Of a DNA stretch of 64,000 nucleotides, positions 8,821 to 17,023 are shown piece after piece; the first letter of the stretch is position 1, and every line of letters begins with the position of its first letter. The translations under genes were made by a program, and so were the position numbers. The notes under the pieces are model-generated. The model ran no database searches and had not been told where the DNA came from. It saw only the letters and a list, made by a program, of their open reading frames with translations. Source of the DNA: CAVQWT01 sp963810815 (GTDB taxonomy: Bacteria > Pseudomonadota > Gammaproteobacteria > Burkholderiales > Casimicrobiaceae); NCBI GenBank assembly GCA_963810815.1, contig CAWEPB010000007.1, positions 62,001 to 126,000 on the forward strand, in the 5' to 3' direction.

Positions 8821-9246
8821 TCAGCGCTGCCGCTCGAGGCAGCCGAGGTAGACCGTCGCGTCCGGCGGCGTTCCGTGGCGCTGCGCATGCCACACCGTCT
8901 CGCCGAGGCAGTCCAGCACCGCGTGCAGTGCCGCGTGCTCGTCGCCGCGCGTCGCCTTCAGGCGCTCGAAGTGCGCGACGAGGCCGCGCGGCTGGTCGAT
9001 CGACAACTGCTCGGCCACCGCGAGGTGCAGCGACAGGTGCAGGAACGGATTGGTCTCGCCGTGCTCGGGCCGCCAGTCGCGGTCGAGATGCTCGTCGCCC
9101 GCCTCGAGCAGCGCGTGGTACTCCGGATGCAGGGCGACGAGCCGCGCGGCCATCGATTCCAGCGGCGTCAGCGGGGCCCCGGCGCGGAATTTGCGCCAGG
9201 CGTCGATGAGGAAGCGGCGCGCCTCGTCGCGCGACGGGCTGAACAT
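8821..9246 (-). CDS. DUF1841 family protein (alternative separate gene within the nth fusion)
   Basis: From ATG 9246 the frame encodes 141 residues beginning MFSPSRDEARRFLIDAWRKF and containing HPEYHALLEAGDEHLDRDW, NPFLHLSLHLAVAEQLSIDQ and a final LGETVWHAQRHG segment. This is the complete DUF1841 family at its usual length. The family is common in betaproteobacteria directly downstream of nth and has no established function. Because the frame is open into nth, it may be made as a fusion domain or from this internal start. Family assignment is secure; only the gene boundary is uncertain. Confidence 0.7.
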   Translation of the reverse strand: MFSPSRDEARRFLIDAWRKFRAGAPLTPLESMAARLVALHPEYHALLEAGDEHLDRDWRPEHGETNPFLHLSLHLAVAEQLSIDQPRGLVAHFERLKATRGDEHAALHAVLDCLGETVWHAQRHGTPPDATVYLGCLERQR

Positions 9247-10065
9247 CGTCAGCGACCCCGCGCCCTGGCAGGGCGTACTCCGTGACGGCTTCGCTGCCGT
9301 CGCGGGCAGCGGCTTGTCCGGCCACCGGCAGAGGTCGGCGATCGGGCACTCGACGCACTTCGGGTTGCGCGCGACGCAAACGTAGCGCCCGTGCAGGATC
9401 AGCCAGTGGTGCGCATGCTGCCGATACTGCTCGGGCACCGCCTTCAGCAGCTGGGCCTCGACCGCATCCGGCGTCTTCCCGGCGGCGAGCCCCGTGCGGT
9501 TGGCGACGCGGAACACGTGCGTGTCGACGGCGATCGTCGGCTCGCCGAAGGCGACGTTGCGCACGACGTTGGCGGTCTTGCGGCCGACCCCGGGCAGCGC
9601 CTCGAGCGCGGCGGCGTCGCGCGGCACCGCGCCGCCGTGCCGGTCGATGAGCTGCCGCGACAGCGCGATGACGTTCTTCGCCTTGTTGCGGAAGAGCCCG
9701 ATCGTCTGCACGTAGGGAATGAGCCCGTCGACGCCCAGCGCCGCGATGGCGGCGGGCGTGTTGGCGACCGGGAACAGCTTCGCCGTCGCCTTGTTGACGC
9801 CCTTGTCGGTCGCCTGCGCCGACAGCACCACCGCGACCAGCAGCTCGAACGGCGTGGTCCAGTCCAGCTCCGACCGCGGCTCCGGGTTGGCCGCGGCCAG
9901 CCGGGCGAACAGCGTCTCGCGCGCGGCGGGGGGCATCGCGCACCGGGTGTCGTCGGCCGCCGCCTTTGCCGGCTTGCGTGCGGCCGAGGTCGTCGGTGGG
10001 CGCGCCGCCGGCTTGGCCGGCTTGCGCGCCGCGGACTTGCCGGTGGGCGGACGGCGCGCGCTCAT
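8821..10065 (-). CDS. nth: Endonuclease III, in-frame fusion to DUF1841
   Basis: Residues about 40-250 are endonuclease III, the bifunctional base-excision glycosylase/AP lyase for oxidised pyrimidines: ELLVAVVLSAQATD, the helix-hairpin-helix LPGVGRKTANVVRNVAF with its catalytic Lys, catalytic Asp in VDTHVFRVANR, and the [4Fe-4S] cluster spaced C-x6-C-x2-C-x5-C (CVARNPKCVECPIADLC). A basic Ala/Lys-rich N-terminal extension of about 40 residues precedes it. There is no stop codon between this protein and the DUF1841 protein that normally follows nth as a separate gene, giving a 414-aa fusion. In the neighbouring frame a TGA sits just before the DUF1841 ATG, so one indel would restore two genes. 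The ATG overlaps the stop of the TPR gene upstream (ATGA). Confidence 0.85.
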   Translation of the reverse strand: MSARRPPTGKSAARKPAKPAARPPTTSAARKPAKAAADDTRCAMPPAARETLFARLAAANPEPRSELDWTTPFELLVAVVLSAQATDKGVNKATAKLFPVANTPAAIAALGVDGLIPYVQTIGLFRNKAKNVIALSRQLIDRHGGAVPRDAAALEALPGVGRKTANVVRNVAFGEPTIAVDTHVFRVANRTGLAAGKTPDAVEAQLLKAVPEQYRQHAHHWLILHGRYVCVARNPKCVECPIADLCRWPDKPLPATAAKPSRSTPCQGAGSLTMFSPSRDEARRFLIDAWRKFRAGAPLTPLESMAARLVALHPEYHALLEAGDEHLDRDWRPEHGETNPFLHLSLHLAVAEQLSIDQPRGLVAHFERLKATRGDEHAALHAVLDCLGETVWHAQRHGTPPDATVYLGCLERQR

Positions 10066-11057
10066 CGCGCACCCGCCGGGGCGGCGGTGGGTCCAAGGGC
10101 CGGACTGCCGGCGGCGATGCCCGCGAGACGACCAAGGCGCGCCGCCTCGTTCGCACGCAGGCCCGCGTCGTCCTTGAGCAGCGCGTGCGCCTTCGCCGCC
10201 CACGGCTGCGCGGCACTCGCGTCGCCGCGGGCGAGCGCGATCTCGGCGAGTTCCTCGTAGACGAAGCCGTCCGGCGTGCCGGCGCGGTCGAGTTCGACGA
10301 CCAGCGCGCGCTGGATCGCTTCCGCCTCGTCCAGCCGGCCGGCGGCGCGATAGCCGCGCGCCAGCGTCCAGCGGGCGACGCGGATGCGCGCGGCGTCGCC
10401 CGACGCTTCGCGCACCGCGAGGGTCTGCTGCCAGTACCCGATCGCGCGCTGCGGATCCCCGCGGTCGAACCAGGTCCAGCCGATGTTGTGCAGCAGCGAG
10501 CCGCGCCAGCCGCGGGCGCGCGGATCGGTCGCGGCGTCGGCGGCGGCGAGCGCCTCGAGATTCCAGTCGAGCTGTTCCGCGGGCGGAGACGCGATGCCCA
10601 GCATGTGCAGCGCGTCGATCCGATAGAACGCGGCGCCTTCGGTCGCGTCGGCGGCGGACCGGGCGGCCGCCTCGTGGAACAGCGCCACGGCCCGCGCCTT
10701 GTCCCCGCTCGAGTTGAACGTGCGGCCGCGCTCGAGCAGGTAGCGGACCTGCACGCGCGGTGCCGCCTTCGGCAGCGCCGGCTCGACCGCGTCGAGCGTC
10801 GCATGCGCTTCCGCGAAGCGGCGGCGCAGGCTCTGCGTGCGCGCGATCTGCGTTTCCGCCTCGAGCGCCTCGCGCGTGCCGGCGGGCCACTGCGCGCGCT
10901 CGGCGCGGAAGCGCGCCTCCGACGCCGCGGGGTCGGCGAAGTCCCACTTCGCGTCGAGCGTGGCGGAGAAGTCGCCGGCATGGGCGAACTGAGGGGCGGA
11001 CAGCGCGAGGGTCGCGGACAGCGCAAGGGTCGCGAGCAGCGCCAGCGACGCGTGCAT
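10062..11057 (-). CDS. Periplasmic TPR-like protein
   Basis: A 331-aa protein with a signal peptide (MHASLALLATLALSATLALS, cleaved near QFAHA-GD) followed by helical repeats of TPR type across most of the length: RRFAEAHATLDAVEPALP, DKARAVALFHEAAARSA, DPQRAIGYWQQTLAVREAS, GRLDEAEAIQRALVVELD and GDASAAQPWAAKAHALLK. No enzyme motif is seen. It sits between rsxB and nth with four-base overlap to nth, so it is part of the same transcription unit. TPR proteins are protein-binding scaffolds; the partner cannot be named from sequence. Confidence 0.75.
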   Translation of the reverse strand: MHASLALLATLALSATLALSAPQFAHAGDFSATLDAKWDFADPAASEARFRAERAQWPAGTREALEAETQIARTQSLRRRFAEAHATLDAVEPALPKAAPRVQVRYLLERGRTFNSSGDKARAVALFHEAAARSAADATEGAAFYRIDALHMLGIASPPAEQLDWNLEALAAADAATDPRARGWRGSLLHNIGWTWFDRGDPQRAIGYWQQTLAVREASGDAARIRVARWTLARGYRAAGRLDEAEAIQRALVVELDRAGTPDGFVYEELAEIALARGDASAAQPWAAKAHALLKDDAGLRANEAARLGRLAGIAAGSPALGPTAAPAGAR

Positions 11058-11059
11058 CC

Positions 11060-11734
11060 TCACGACGCCCCCCCGGATACGCCGCTGCGCCGCATCCGCG
11101 CCCGTTGCAGCGCCGCCGCCACGGCAGCCTGCCGCTCGCGTCTTCCGTCCGGCTCGACCGCTCCTGCGTTCGCCTTGCGCGCGTTGCGGATGGCGAACCG
11201 GTCGCGCGCGGCGGCCGCGTCCGCCGGCGACCACGCACGTCCGGCGGCGACCATGTCGATGCAGTCGACCGGGCACGGCGGCAGGCACAGCGCGCAGCCG
11301 CTGCACAGTGCGGGCAGCACCGTGTGCATCCGCTTGGGCCCCCCGGCGATGGCGTCGACCGGGCAGGCGTCGATGCACAGCGTGCAGCCGATGCACCAGC
11401 GCTCGTCGATGCGCGCGACCTGGAGCGGCGCCGCCTCGCCGTGCGCCGGGTCGAGCGCGACGACCGCCGTCCCGGTGAGCCGGGCGAGCGCGGCGATGGT
11501 GGCGTCGCCACCCGGCGGGCAGCGGTTGATCGCGTCGCCGGCGACGATCGCCTCGGCATACGGACGGCAGCCGGCGTAGCCGCAGCGTGTGCACTGCGTC
11601 TGCGGCAGCGCGGCATCGACGGCGTCGACCGACGGCCGCAGCTGCGGTGGCGTGGCCGCCGTGCGCGCCGTCGCGGGGGCAACGGCCGGGACCGCGGGCG
11701 GAGACGGCGCCGGTGTGATCGGAGCATGAGACAC
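11060..11734 (-). CDS. rsxB: Electron transport complex protein RnfB/RsxB-like
   Basis: A 224-aa ferredoxin-type protein. It has the RnfB four-cysteine [4Fe-4S] module (CTRCGYAGCRPYAEAI ... NRCPPGG) and then two ferredoxin clusters, CIGCTLCIDACPVDAI and CSGCALCLPPCPVDCI. A Pro/Ala-rich N-terminus replaces the membrane helix of full-length RnfB. Such stand-alone proteins occur upstream of nth in betaproteobacteria that lack the rest of the rnf operon, and may supply electrons to or help build iron-sulfur proteins; this is inferred. Translation probably starts at GTG 11734. It is followed at three bases by the TPR gene. Confidence 0.85.
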   Translation of the reverse strand: MSHAPITPAPSPPAVPAVAPATARTAATPPQLRPSVDAVDAALPQTQCTRCGYAGCRPYAEAIVAGDAINRCPPGGDATIAALARLTGTAVVALDPAHGEAAPLQVARIDERWCIGCTLCIDACPVDAIAGGPKRMHTVLPALCSGCALCLPPCPVDCIDMVAAGRAWSPADAAAARDRFAIRNARKANAGAVEPDGRRERQAAVAAALQRARMRRSGVSGGAS

Positions 11735-11876
11735 CGGGTCATTCTAGCTTCGCGCGGCGGCGTGCCGCCGGTTTGCTAGACTGATCTTCGCCAACGCGGC
11801 GGCGACGCCTGCTGCCGCGGCAGGTTCCCGCCCGAGCCGGGCCCGCCACGAGGACCCTGTCCGTGTCGCCATCGTG

Positions 11877-12518
11877 ATGCCCGCCGCGCCTCCTCCCGCC
11901 GCCGCCTTCGCCGCCGCGCCGGATGCCACGTCCGACCCGGCGCCGGGGCGGCTGCCGGCCGTGGCCGCCTGGATGCTGCGGCGGATCGGCTGGCGCGTCG
12001 TGCTGGCGCAGCCGGTGCCGGCGCGCTGCGTGGTGGTCTTCTACCCGCACACGTCGAACTGGGATTTCCCGATCGGGCTGCTCGGCAAGTGGACGGTCGG
12101 CATCCACTTCCGGTGGGTCGGCAAGGACACGCTGTTTCGCGGGCCGTGGCGTCGGGTGTTCGAGCGCTGGGGCGGCATCCCCGTCAATCGCCGGATGAGC
12201 ACGGGCTTCATCGACCAGCTGGCCGAACTGATCCGGCGGGAGTCGGATTGCCGGATCGTCATCGCGCCGGAGGGGACGCGCAGCCGGACCGACCACTGGC
12301 GCTCGGGCTTCTATCACCTGGCCCTCGCCGCCGGCGTGCCGGTGGCGCTGGCCTTCATCGACTATCCGACCCGGCGGGTCGGGGTGGGCGGCTTCGTCGA
12401 ACTCACCGGCGACCGCACCGCCGATCTCGCGCGGATCGCGGCGCGCTACGCCGGCGCGACCGGCCGGTGGCCCGAGCTGCAGGGGCCGATCCGCTTGAAG
12501 GAACGACCGCCGGCGTAA
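11877..12518 (+). CDS. 1-acyl-sn-glycerol-3-phosphate acyltransferase-like protein (PlsC superfamily)
   Basis: A 213-aa LPLAT-superfamily acyltransferase. The H-x4-D active-site motif is HTSNWD (about residue 59), followed by the acceptor-binding block WGGIPVNRR and the conserved EGTRSRTDHWRSGFYHLA. It is of the short, soluble or membrane-associated type that moves acyl groups onto lysophospholipid-like acceptors. GTG 11874 is an alternative start three bases upstream. It is divergent from rsxB and followed at 59 bp by the CDF transporter. Exact substrate is unknown. Confidence 0.85.
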   Translation: MPAAPPPAAAFAAAPDATSDPAPGRLPAVAAWMLRRIGWRVVLAQPVPARCVVVFYPHTSNWDFPIGLLGKWTVGIHFRWVGKDTLFRGPWRRVFERWGGIPVNRRMSTGFIDQLAELIRRESDCRIVIAPEGTRSRTDHWRSGFYHLALAAGVPVALAFIDYPTRRVGVGGFVELTGDRTADLARIAARYAGATGRWPELQGPIRLKERPPA

Positions 12519-12576
12519 CGGGCCGACCGCCCGCGCCGGGTTGCGCGGCGAGGCGCTGCCGCCGGACAATCGGGGC

Positions 12577-13635
12577 ATGCCGCACGATCGCCACGACCGG
12601 GCCCGGCCCGCGCCAGCGCATTCGCCCGCGTTGCCGGAAGCGCCCGGTCATCCGCCGGACCACCCGCAGGTTCATCCGCACGTCCATGCCGGCCACCACC
12701 ACGGCGACGCGACGCGGCGCGCGCTGTGGATCGCCCTCGGCCTGACCGCGGGCTTCGCGGTCGTGGAGGCGATCGGCGGCTGGCTCGCCGGGTCGCTGGC
12801 GCTGGTCTCGGATGCCGGGCACATGGTCACCGACGCCGCGGCGTTCGCCGTCGCGCTGTTCGCCAACGCGGTCGCGCGCCGGCCGGCGTCGGCGCGTGCT
12901 TCGTACGGCCATGCGCGGGCGGAGGTGCTGGCGGCCTTCATCAATGCGCTGGCGATGCTGGTGCTGATCGTCTTCATCGCGGTCGAGGCGGTGCGACGGC
13001 TGCTCGATCCGGTCCCGGTCGCCGGGGGCGTGGTGATGGTCATCGCGCTCGCCGGCATGGCCGTGAACGTCGCCGCCGCGTGGGTGCTCTCCCGGGCCAC
13101 CGACAGCATCAACGCCCGCGGCGCGCTGCTGCACGTCTTCGGCGACCTGCTGGGCTCGGTCGCGGCGCTGGTCGCCGGCGCCGTCATCCACTACACGGGC
13201 TGGACGCCGGTCGATCCGCTGCTGTCGCTGCTGGTGGTGGTGCTGATCCTGCGCTCGACCTGGCGCCTGCTGGGCGAATCGTCAGGCGTGCTGCTGGAGC
13301 GCGTTCCCGCGCACCTCGATTTCGACGCCATCGGGCGCGCGCTGGCGGGGCTTCCGGGCGTCACCGGCGTGCACGACCTCCACGTCTGGCACCTGTCGGC
13401 GGAACGGGTCGCGCTGTCGGCGCACCTCGCCCTCGACGATGCGGCCGCGTGGCCACGCGTGCTGGCGACGGCCCGGGGACGGCTGATGCGCGAGTTCGGC
13501 ATCGACCACGTGACGCTGCAGCCGTCGTGGCCGGTCGGGGCGCCCGCGGGGCGCGTGGTGCCGGTGGCGGTTCGCGCGGCCGCCGGAGCGCAGTCAGGCG
13601 CGCCGGTCGGAGCAGCGGGCGGACCCCGCGACTGA
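12577..13635 (+). CDS. Cation diffusion facilitator (Zn2+/Co2+/Cd2+ efflux), ZitB/CzcD-like
   Basis: A 352-aa CDF exporter. The N-terminal 50 residues are His/Pro/Asp-rich (HVHAGHHHGD) as in metal-binding leaders of CzcD. Six membrane segments follow; TM2 and TM5 carry the metal-site residues in SDAGHMVTDAAA and HVFGDLLGSVAAL, the HD-HD arrangement typical of zinc transporters. A cytoplasmic CDF C-terminal domain is present (GVTGVHDLHVWHLSAERVAL). The protein exchanges protons for divalent metal at the inner membrane. The last 25 residues overlap the convergent corA gene by 42 bases and are low complexity. Confidence 0.92.
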   Translation: MPHDRHDRARPAPAHSPALPEAPGHPPDHPQVHPHVHAGHHHGDATRRALWIALGLTAGFAVVEAIGGWLAGSLALVSDAGHMVTDAAAFAVALFANAVARRPASARASYGHARAEVLAAFINALAMLVLIVFIAVEAVRRLLDPVPVAGGVVMVIALAGMAVNVAAAWVLSRATDSINARGALLHVFGDLLGSVAALVAGAVIHYTGWTPVDPLLSLLVVVLILRSTWRLLGESSGVLLERVPAHLDFDAIGRALAGLPGVTGVHDLHVWHLSAERVALSAHLALDDAAAWPRVLATARGRLMREFGIDHVTLQPSWPVGAPAGRVVPVAVRAAAGAQSGAPVGAAGGPRD

Positions 13636-14631
13636 CGGCCGGCAGCCTACAGCCACCTTCGCCTGGCGGAACTTGAAGTACAGCACCGTGTCGACGCCGA
13701 ACATCAGCACCAGCGCGGCCGGGTACCCGATCACCCAGCTCAACTCCGGCATGTGCTGGAAGTTCATGCCGTAGATGCCGGCGATCAGCGTCGGCACGGT
13801 GATCAGCGCACCCCAGGCGGCGAGCCGCTTGGTGACCTCGGAGTCGGACAGGTTGATCAGCGCGAGATTGACCTGGACCGCGGTCTGCAGCATTTCGCGC
13901 ATGCCGTCGATCACCGCCTGGATCCGCGACAGGTGGTCGTAGACGTCGCGGAAATAGTCGACCAGGCCCGCGCAGACCGCGGGCACGCGGCCTCCGGTCA
14001 GCTTGCCGACCGCTTCCAGCAGCGGCGTCACCGCGTGGCGCAGCACCATCAGCCGGCGCTTCAGCGCGTAGAGGTCCTCGATCTTGGCGCGCGACGACGC
14101 GCTGTCGAACATCCGGTCCTCGGCCTCCTGCAGCGCCTCCTCGAGTTCGTCGAGGATGGGGAAGTAGCGGTCGACGACGGCGTCCATCAGCGCGTAGAAC
14201 ACGAAGCCGGAGCCGTGGCGCAGCAGCTCGGGCTCGCGCTCGCAGCGCGCGCGCACGTCGGCGAAGCCCTTCTGCGTGTGGTGGCGCACCGACAATACGT
14301 AGTTGCGGCCGACGAAGATGTCGACCTCGCCGATCAGGTACGCGTCGCCCGATTCGTCGCCTTCGCTGATCGACTCGACGGTCTTCAGCACCGCGAACAG
14401 CGAATCGTCGAACTCCTCGATCTTGGGACGCTGGTGGCCCTTGCGCGCGTCCTCGACCGCCAGCGGATGCAGGCCGAATTCCTCGGCGATCTCGGCCAGC
14501 TCGGTCGGGGTGGCGTCGTGGAGCGCGACCCAGATGAGGCAGTCGGGCTGGACCACGTACTCGCTGATGTCCTCCTTCGGGATCTCGGCGAGCTTGTGGC
14601 CGTCGCGGTAGACGACGCAGTTCAGGAGCAT
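13594..14631 (-). CDS. corA: Magnesium/cobalt transporter CorA
   Basis: A 345-aa CorA protein. The long N-terminal alpha/beta cytoplasmic domain and stalk helices (RKGHQRPKIEEFDDSLF, FYALMDAVVDRYFPILDELE) lead to two C-terminal membrane helices with the signature YGMNFQHMPEL at the periplasmic mouth, the GMN selectivity filter of the family. It forms pentameric Mg2+ channels in the inner membrane. The C-terminus runs about 20 residues past the usual end just after FKFRQAK and overlaps the convergent CDF gene by 42 bases. Confidence 0.93.
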   Translation of the reverse strand: MLLNCVVYRDGHKLAEIPKEDISEYVVQPDCLIWVALHDATPTELAEIAEEFGLHPLAVEDARKGHQRPKIEEFDDSLFAVLKTVESISEGDESGDAYLIGEVDIFVGRNYVLSVRHHTQKGFADVRARCEREPELLRHGSGFVFYALMDAVVDRYFPILDELEEALQEAEDRMFDSASSRAKIEDLYALKRRLMVLRHAVTPLLEAVGKLTGGRVPAVCAGLVDYFRDVYDHLSRIQAVIDGMREMLQTAVQVNLALINLSDSEVTKRLAAWGALITVPTLIAGIYGMNFQHMPELSWVIGYPAALVLMFGVDTVLYFKFRQAKVAVGCRPSVAGSARCSDRRA

Positions 14632-14785
14632 GGACAGTGGCCGGCGGCGGGAACGTTTCGGATGATAGCGGCGTCCGACGCAAGGCGCCATGCGCGCGGC
14701 GCAGGTGGTGCGCACATGGGAACATCGGCGGCGCGGGGCCGGCCGGGCTGGAGCCGGAGGCGACGCGCAACGAGGGAGGCGGGAC

Positions 14786-15379
14786 GTGATCGACGGACGC
14801 AGACGGTGGCTGAAGCTCGGTGCGACGTGGGCGCTGACCGCGGCCGTGCCGCGCGGTTCGCTGGCCGCGACGCCCGAGCCCGCGCTGGTCGAACTCGCGG
14901 CCGGCGGCCGCGTGCTGCTGCTCCGGCACGCGGCGACGACCGCGGGGATCGGCGATCCGGCCGGGTTTCGCCTGGGCGACTGCGCGACGCAGCGCAACCT
15001 GTCGGACGCGGGCCGGGACGCGGCGCGGGCGCTCGGCGCACGCCTCGCCGCGGCGGGAGTTTCGATCGGGCCGGTGCTGTCGTCGGGCTGGTGCCGCTGC
15101 CTCGACACCGCGACGCTGGCCTTCGGCCGCGCCGAGCGCTGGCCGCCGCTCGATTCGTTTTTCGACGACCGGCGAACCGAGCCGGCGCAGACGGCGGCGG
15201 TGCGGGCCCGGATCGCGGCGTGGCGCGGCCCCGGTACGCTGGTCCTGGTCACGCACATGGTCAACATCGCGGCGATCACCGGGGCGTCCGCGGCGATGGG
15301 GGAGGCGCTGGTGCTCGCCCCGGCGCCGGCATCGCGGCAGGTTGCAGGGTTCGAGCTGGTGGGCCGCCTGTCGCTTTGA
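14786..15379 (+). CDS. Histidine phosphatase family protein, possibly Tat-exported
   Basis: A 197-aa protein of the histidine-phosphatase (phosphoglycerate-mutase-like) superfamily: LLLRHAATTAGIGDP holds the RH nucleophile motif, SSGWCRCLDTATLAFG matches the second arginine region and VLVTHMVNIAAITG the second catalytic His. GTG 14786 with GGGAGG upstream gives an N-terminus with RRRWLKLG and a hydrophobic stretch ending in an AA site, resembling a twin-arginine signal, so the enzyme may be periplasmic. Substrate unknown; similar short proteins are often annotated as SixA-like or generic phosphatases. Confidence 0.82.
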   Translation: MIDGRRRWLKLGATWALTAAVPRGSLAATPEPALVELAAGGRVLLLRHAATTAGIGDPAGFRLGDCATQRNLSDAGRDAARALGARLAAAGVSIGPVLSSGWCRCLDTATLAFGRAERWPPLDSFFDDRRTEPAQTAAVRARIAAWRGPGTLVLVTHMVNIAAITGASAAMGEALVLAPAPASRQVAGFELVGRLSL

Positions 15380-15473
15380 CGCCGCGGGGAAGGTGCAGGT
15401 CGCCGCTGCGCGCACCGCGGCCGGACGGCGGGCCGCAGGCGCGGCGGGCGGGTGGAACCGGCGTGATAGACTG

Positions 15474-15492
15474 AACTGACTTCGGGTCAGTT
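15474..15492 (+). promoter_or_regulatory. Perfect hairpin with TTCGG loop before MFS gene
   Basis: Seven-base perfect inverted repeat AACTGAC / GTCAGTT around a TTCGG loop. It lies about 95 bases after the phosphatase stop and just ahead of the MFS coding region. No T-tract follows, so it is not a typical intrinsic terminator; it may be a 3'-end stabiliser of the phosphatase mRNA or a 5'-leader element for the transporter. Confidence 0.45.
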
Positions 15493-15565
15493 GTCGGGCC
15501 GACCGCGATGGCGGTGCGGATTCCCGGCCGCGTGGGCCTGCCGGGCCCGTTCCGAACGACCTCTC

Positions 15566-17023
15566 TTGCCAGCCGAATCGCCTTCCTCCACCGGGCCGTC
15601 CCCGGACCACGCCCGGGCGCCGACGAAGCGCCCGCCGCGCGAGCTGGCGCTGCTGCTCACGCTGGCGACGATCCAGTTCACGCACGTCGTGGACTTCATG
15701 ATCATGATGCCGCTGGGACCGCAGCTGATGCGGCTGTTCGACATCGGCCCGACCGGATTCTCGACGCTGGTTTCGGCGTACACCTTCGCGGCCGCCGCGA
15801 GCGGCTTCGTCGCCGCGTTCTGGATCGACCGCTTCGACCGCAAGCGCTCGTTGCTGGTGCTCTACGCCGGCTTCGTCGTCGCGACGGCGCTGTGCGGGAT
15901 CGCGCCCAACTACGAGGCACTGCTCGCGGCGCGGGTCGCTGCCGGCGCATTCGGCGGGTTGATCGGCGCGCTGGTGCTGGCGATCGTCGCGGACGCCGTG
16001 CCCTATGCGCGCCGGGCCCAGGCCACCGCGCTCGTCGGGGCGGCGTTCGCGCTGTCGTCGATCGCCGGCGTGCCGCTCGGGCTGTGGCTCGCCGCACGCT
16101 ATTCCTGGCGCGCGCCGTTCCTCGCCGTGGCCCTGGCCAGCGTCGTCGTCGGACTGGTCGCCGCGCGCGTGCTGCCGACGATGGGCACGCACGTCGTGCC
16201 CGGGCACCGGAGGCATCCGGTCGAGCAGCTGCGCGTCATCTTCGGCGTCCGCAACCACCGGCGCGCGTTCGCGCTGATGATCACGCTGACGTTCGCGGGC
16301 TTCACCGTCATCCCGTTCATCGCGCCGTACAACGTCGCCAACGTGGGGCTGGCCGAGCACGACCTGTCGGTGATCTACTTCGCCGGCGGCCTGGCGACGC
16401 TGGTGACCGCCCAGGTCTTCGGCTGGCTCGCCGATCGCCACGGCAAGGCGCGGATGTTCACGCTGCTGGCGGCGCTGTCGATCGTGCCGATCCTGATCAC
16501 GACGCACCTGCCCCCGCTGCCGCTCGCGGCGGTCCTCCCGTTCTCGACCCTCTTCTTCATCCTCGTCACCGGACGCTTCGGCCCCGCGATGGCACTGATC
16601 ACCGGCTCGGTCGAGCCGCGGCTCCGCGGCAGCTTCATGAGCTTCAATGCATCGGTGCAGCAGGTGGGCTCGGGACTCGCGGTGCTGACCTCGGGCCTGA
16701 TCATCGGCCGCGCTCCGGACGGCTCGCTGACGCACTTCGGCTGGGTGGGCTGGCTCGCCGTCGCCTTCACCCTGCTCACCATCGTGCTCGCGCGCCGCAT
16801 CCGGGTCGTCGACGACACGCCCGTCGCGAAGGGCCGGGGCCGGCACGGTCGACGCGCGGTAGACACGACTGCCGACGGTGCCGGGTCCGGCGCCGCGACG
16901 CGCGCCCCGGCAACGACGCGATGCGGGGAGCCGGGCGTCCCGCGACCGCGCAGCGGCATCAGCTGCCGCGTTGCGCCGCCGCGTCGTACGCAGCGAGGAG
17001 CAAGTGCTCCCAGTCGCGCGTGA
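15566..17023 (+). CDS. Major facilitator superfamily transporter
   Basis: About 485 aa, 12 predicted membrane segments starting LALLLTLATIQFTHVVDFMI and with the MFS A-like motif FWIDRFDRKRSLL between TM2 and TM3 and GWLADRHGKARMF between TM8 and TM9. This is the DHA1-type drug/sugar efflux layout (AraJ/YdhP-like); the substrate is unknown. No ATG is available before TM1. TTG at 15566 fits best, TTG 15491 lies inside the hairpin and is less likely. After TM12 (TIVLARRIRVVDDTP) the frame continues for about 70 low-complexity residues and overlaps the end of the convergent glycosyltransferase by 65 bases, so the real product may end earlier if an indel hides a stop. Confidence 0.82.
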   Translation: MPAESPSSTGPSPDHARAPTKRPPRELALLLTLATIQFTHVVDFMIMMPLGPQLMRLFDIGPTGFSTLVSAYTFAAAASGFVAAFWIDRFDRKRSLLVLYAGFVVATALCGIAPNYEALLAARVAAGAFGGLIGALVLAIVADAVPYARRAQATALVGAAFALSSIAGVPLGLWLAARYSWRAPFLAVALASVVVGLVAARVLPTMGTHVVPGHRRHPVEQLRVIFGVRNHRRAFALMITLTFAGFTVIPFIAPYNVANVGLAEHDLSVIYFAGGLATLVTAQVFGWLADRHGKARMFTLLAALSIVPILITTHLPPLPLAAVLPFSTLFFILVTGRFGPAMALITGSVEPRLRGSFMSFNASVQQVGSGLAVLTSGLIIGRAPDGSLTHFGWVGWLAVAFTLLTIVLARRIRVVDDTPVAKGRGRHGRRAVDTTADGAGSGAATRAPATTRCGEPGVPRPRSGISCRVAPPRRTQRGASAPSRA

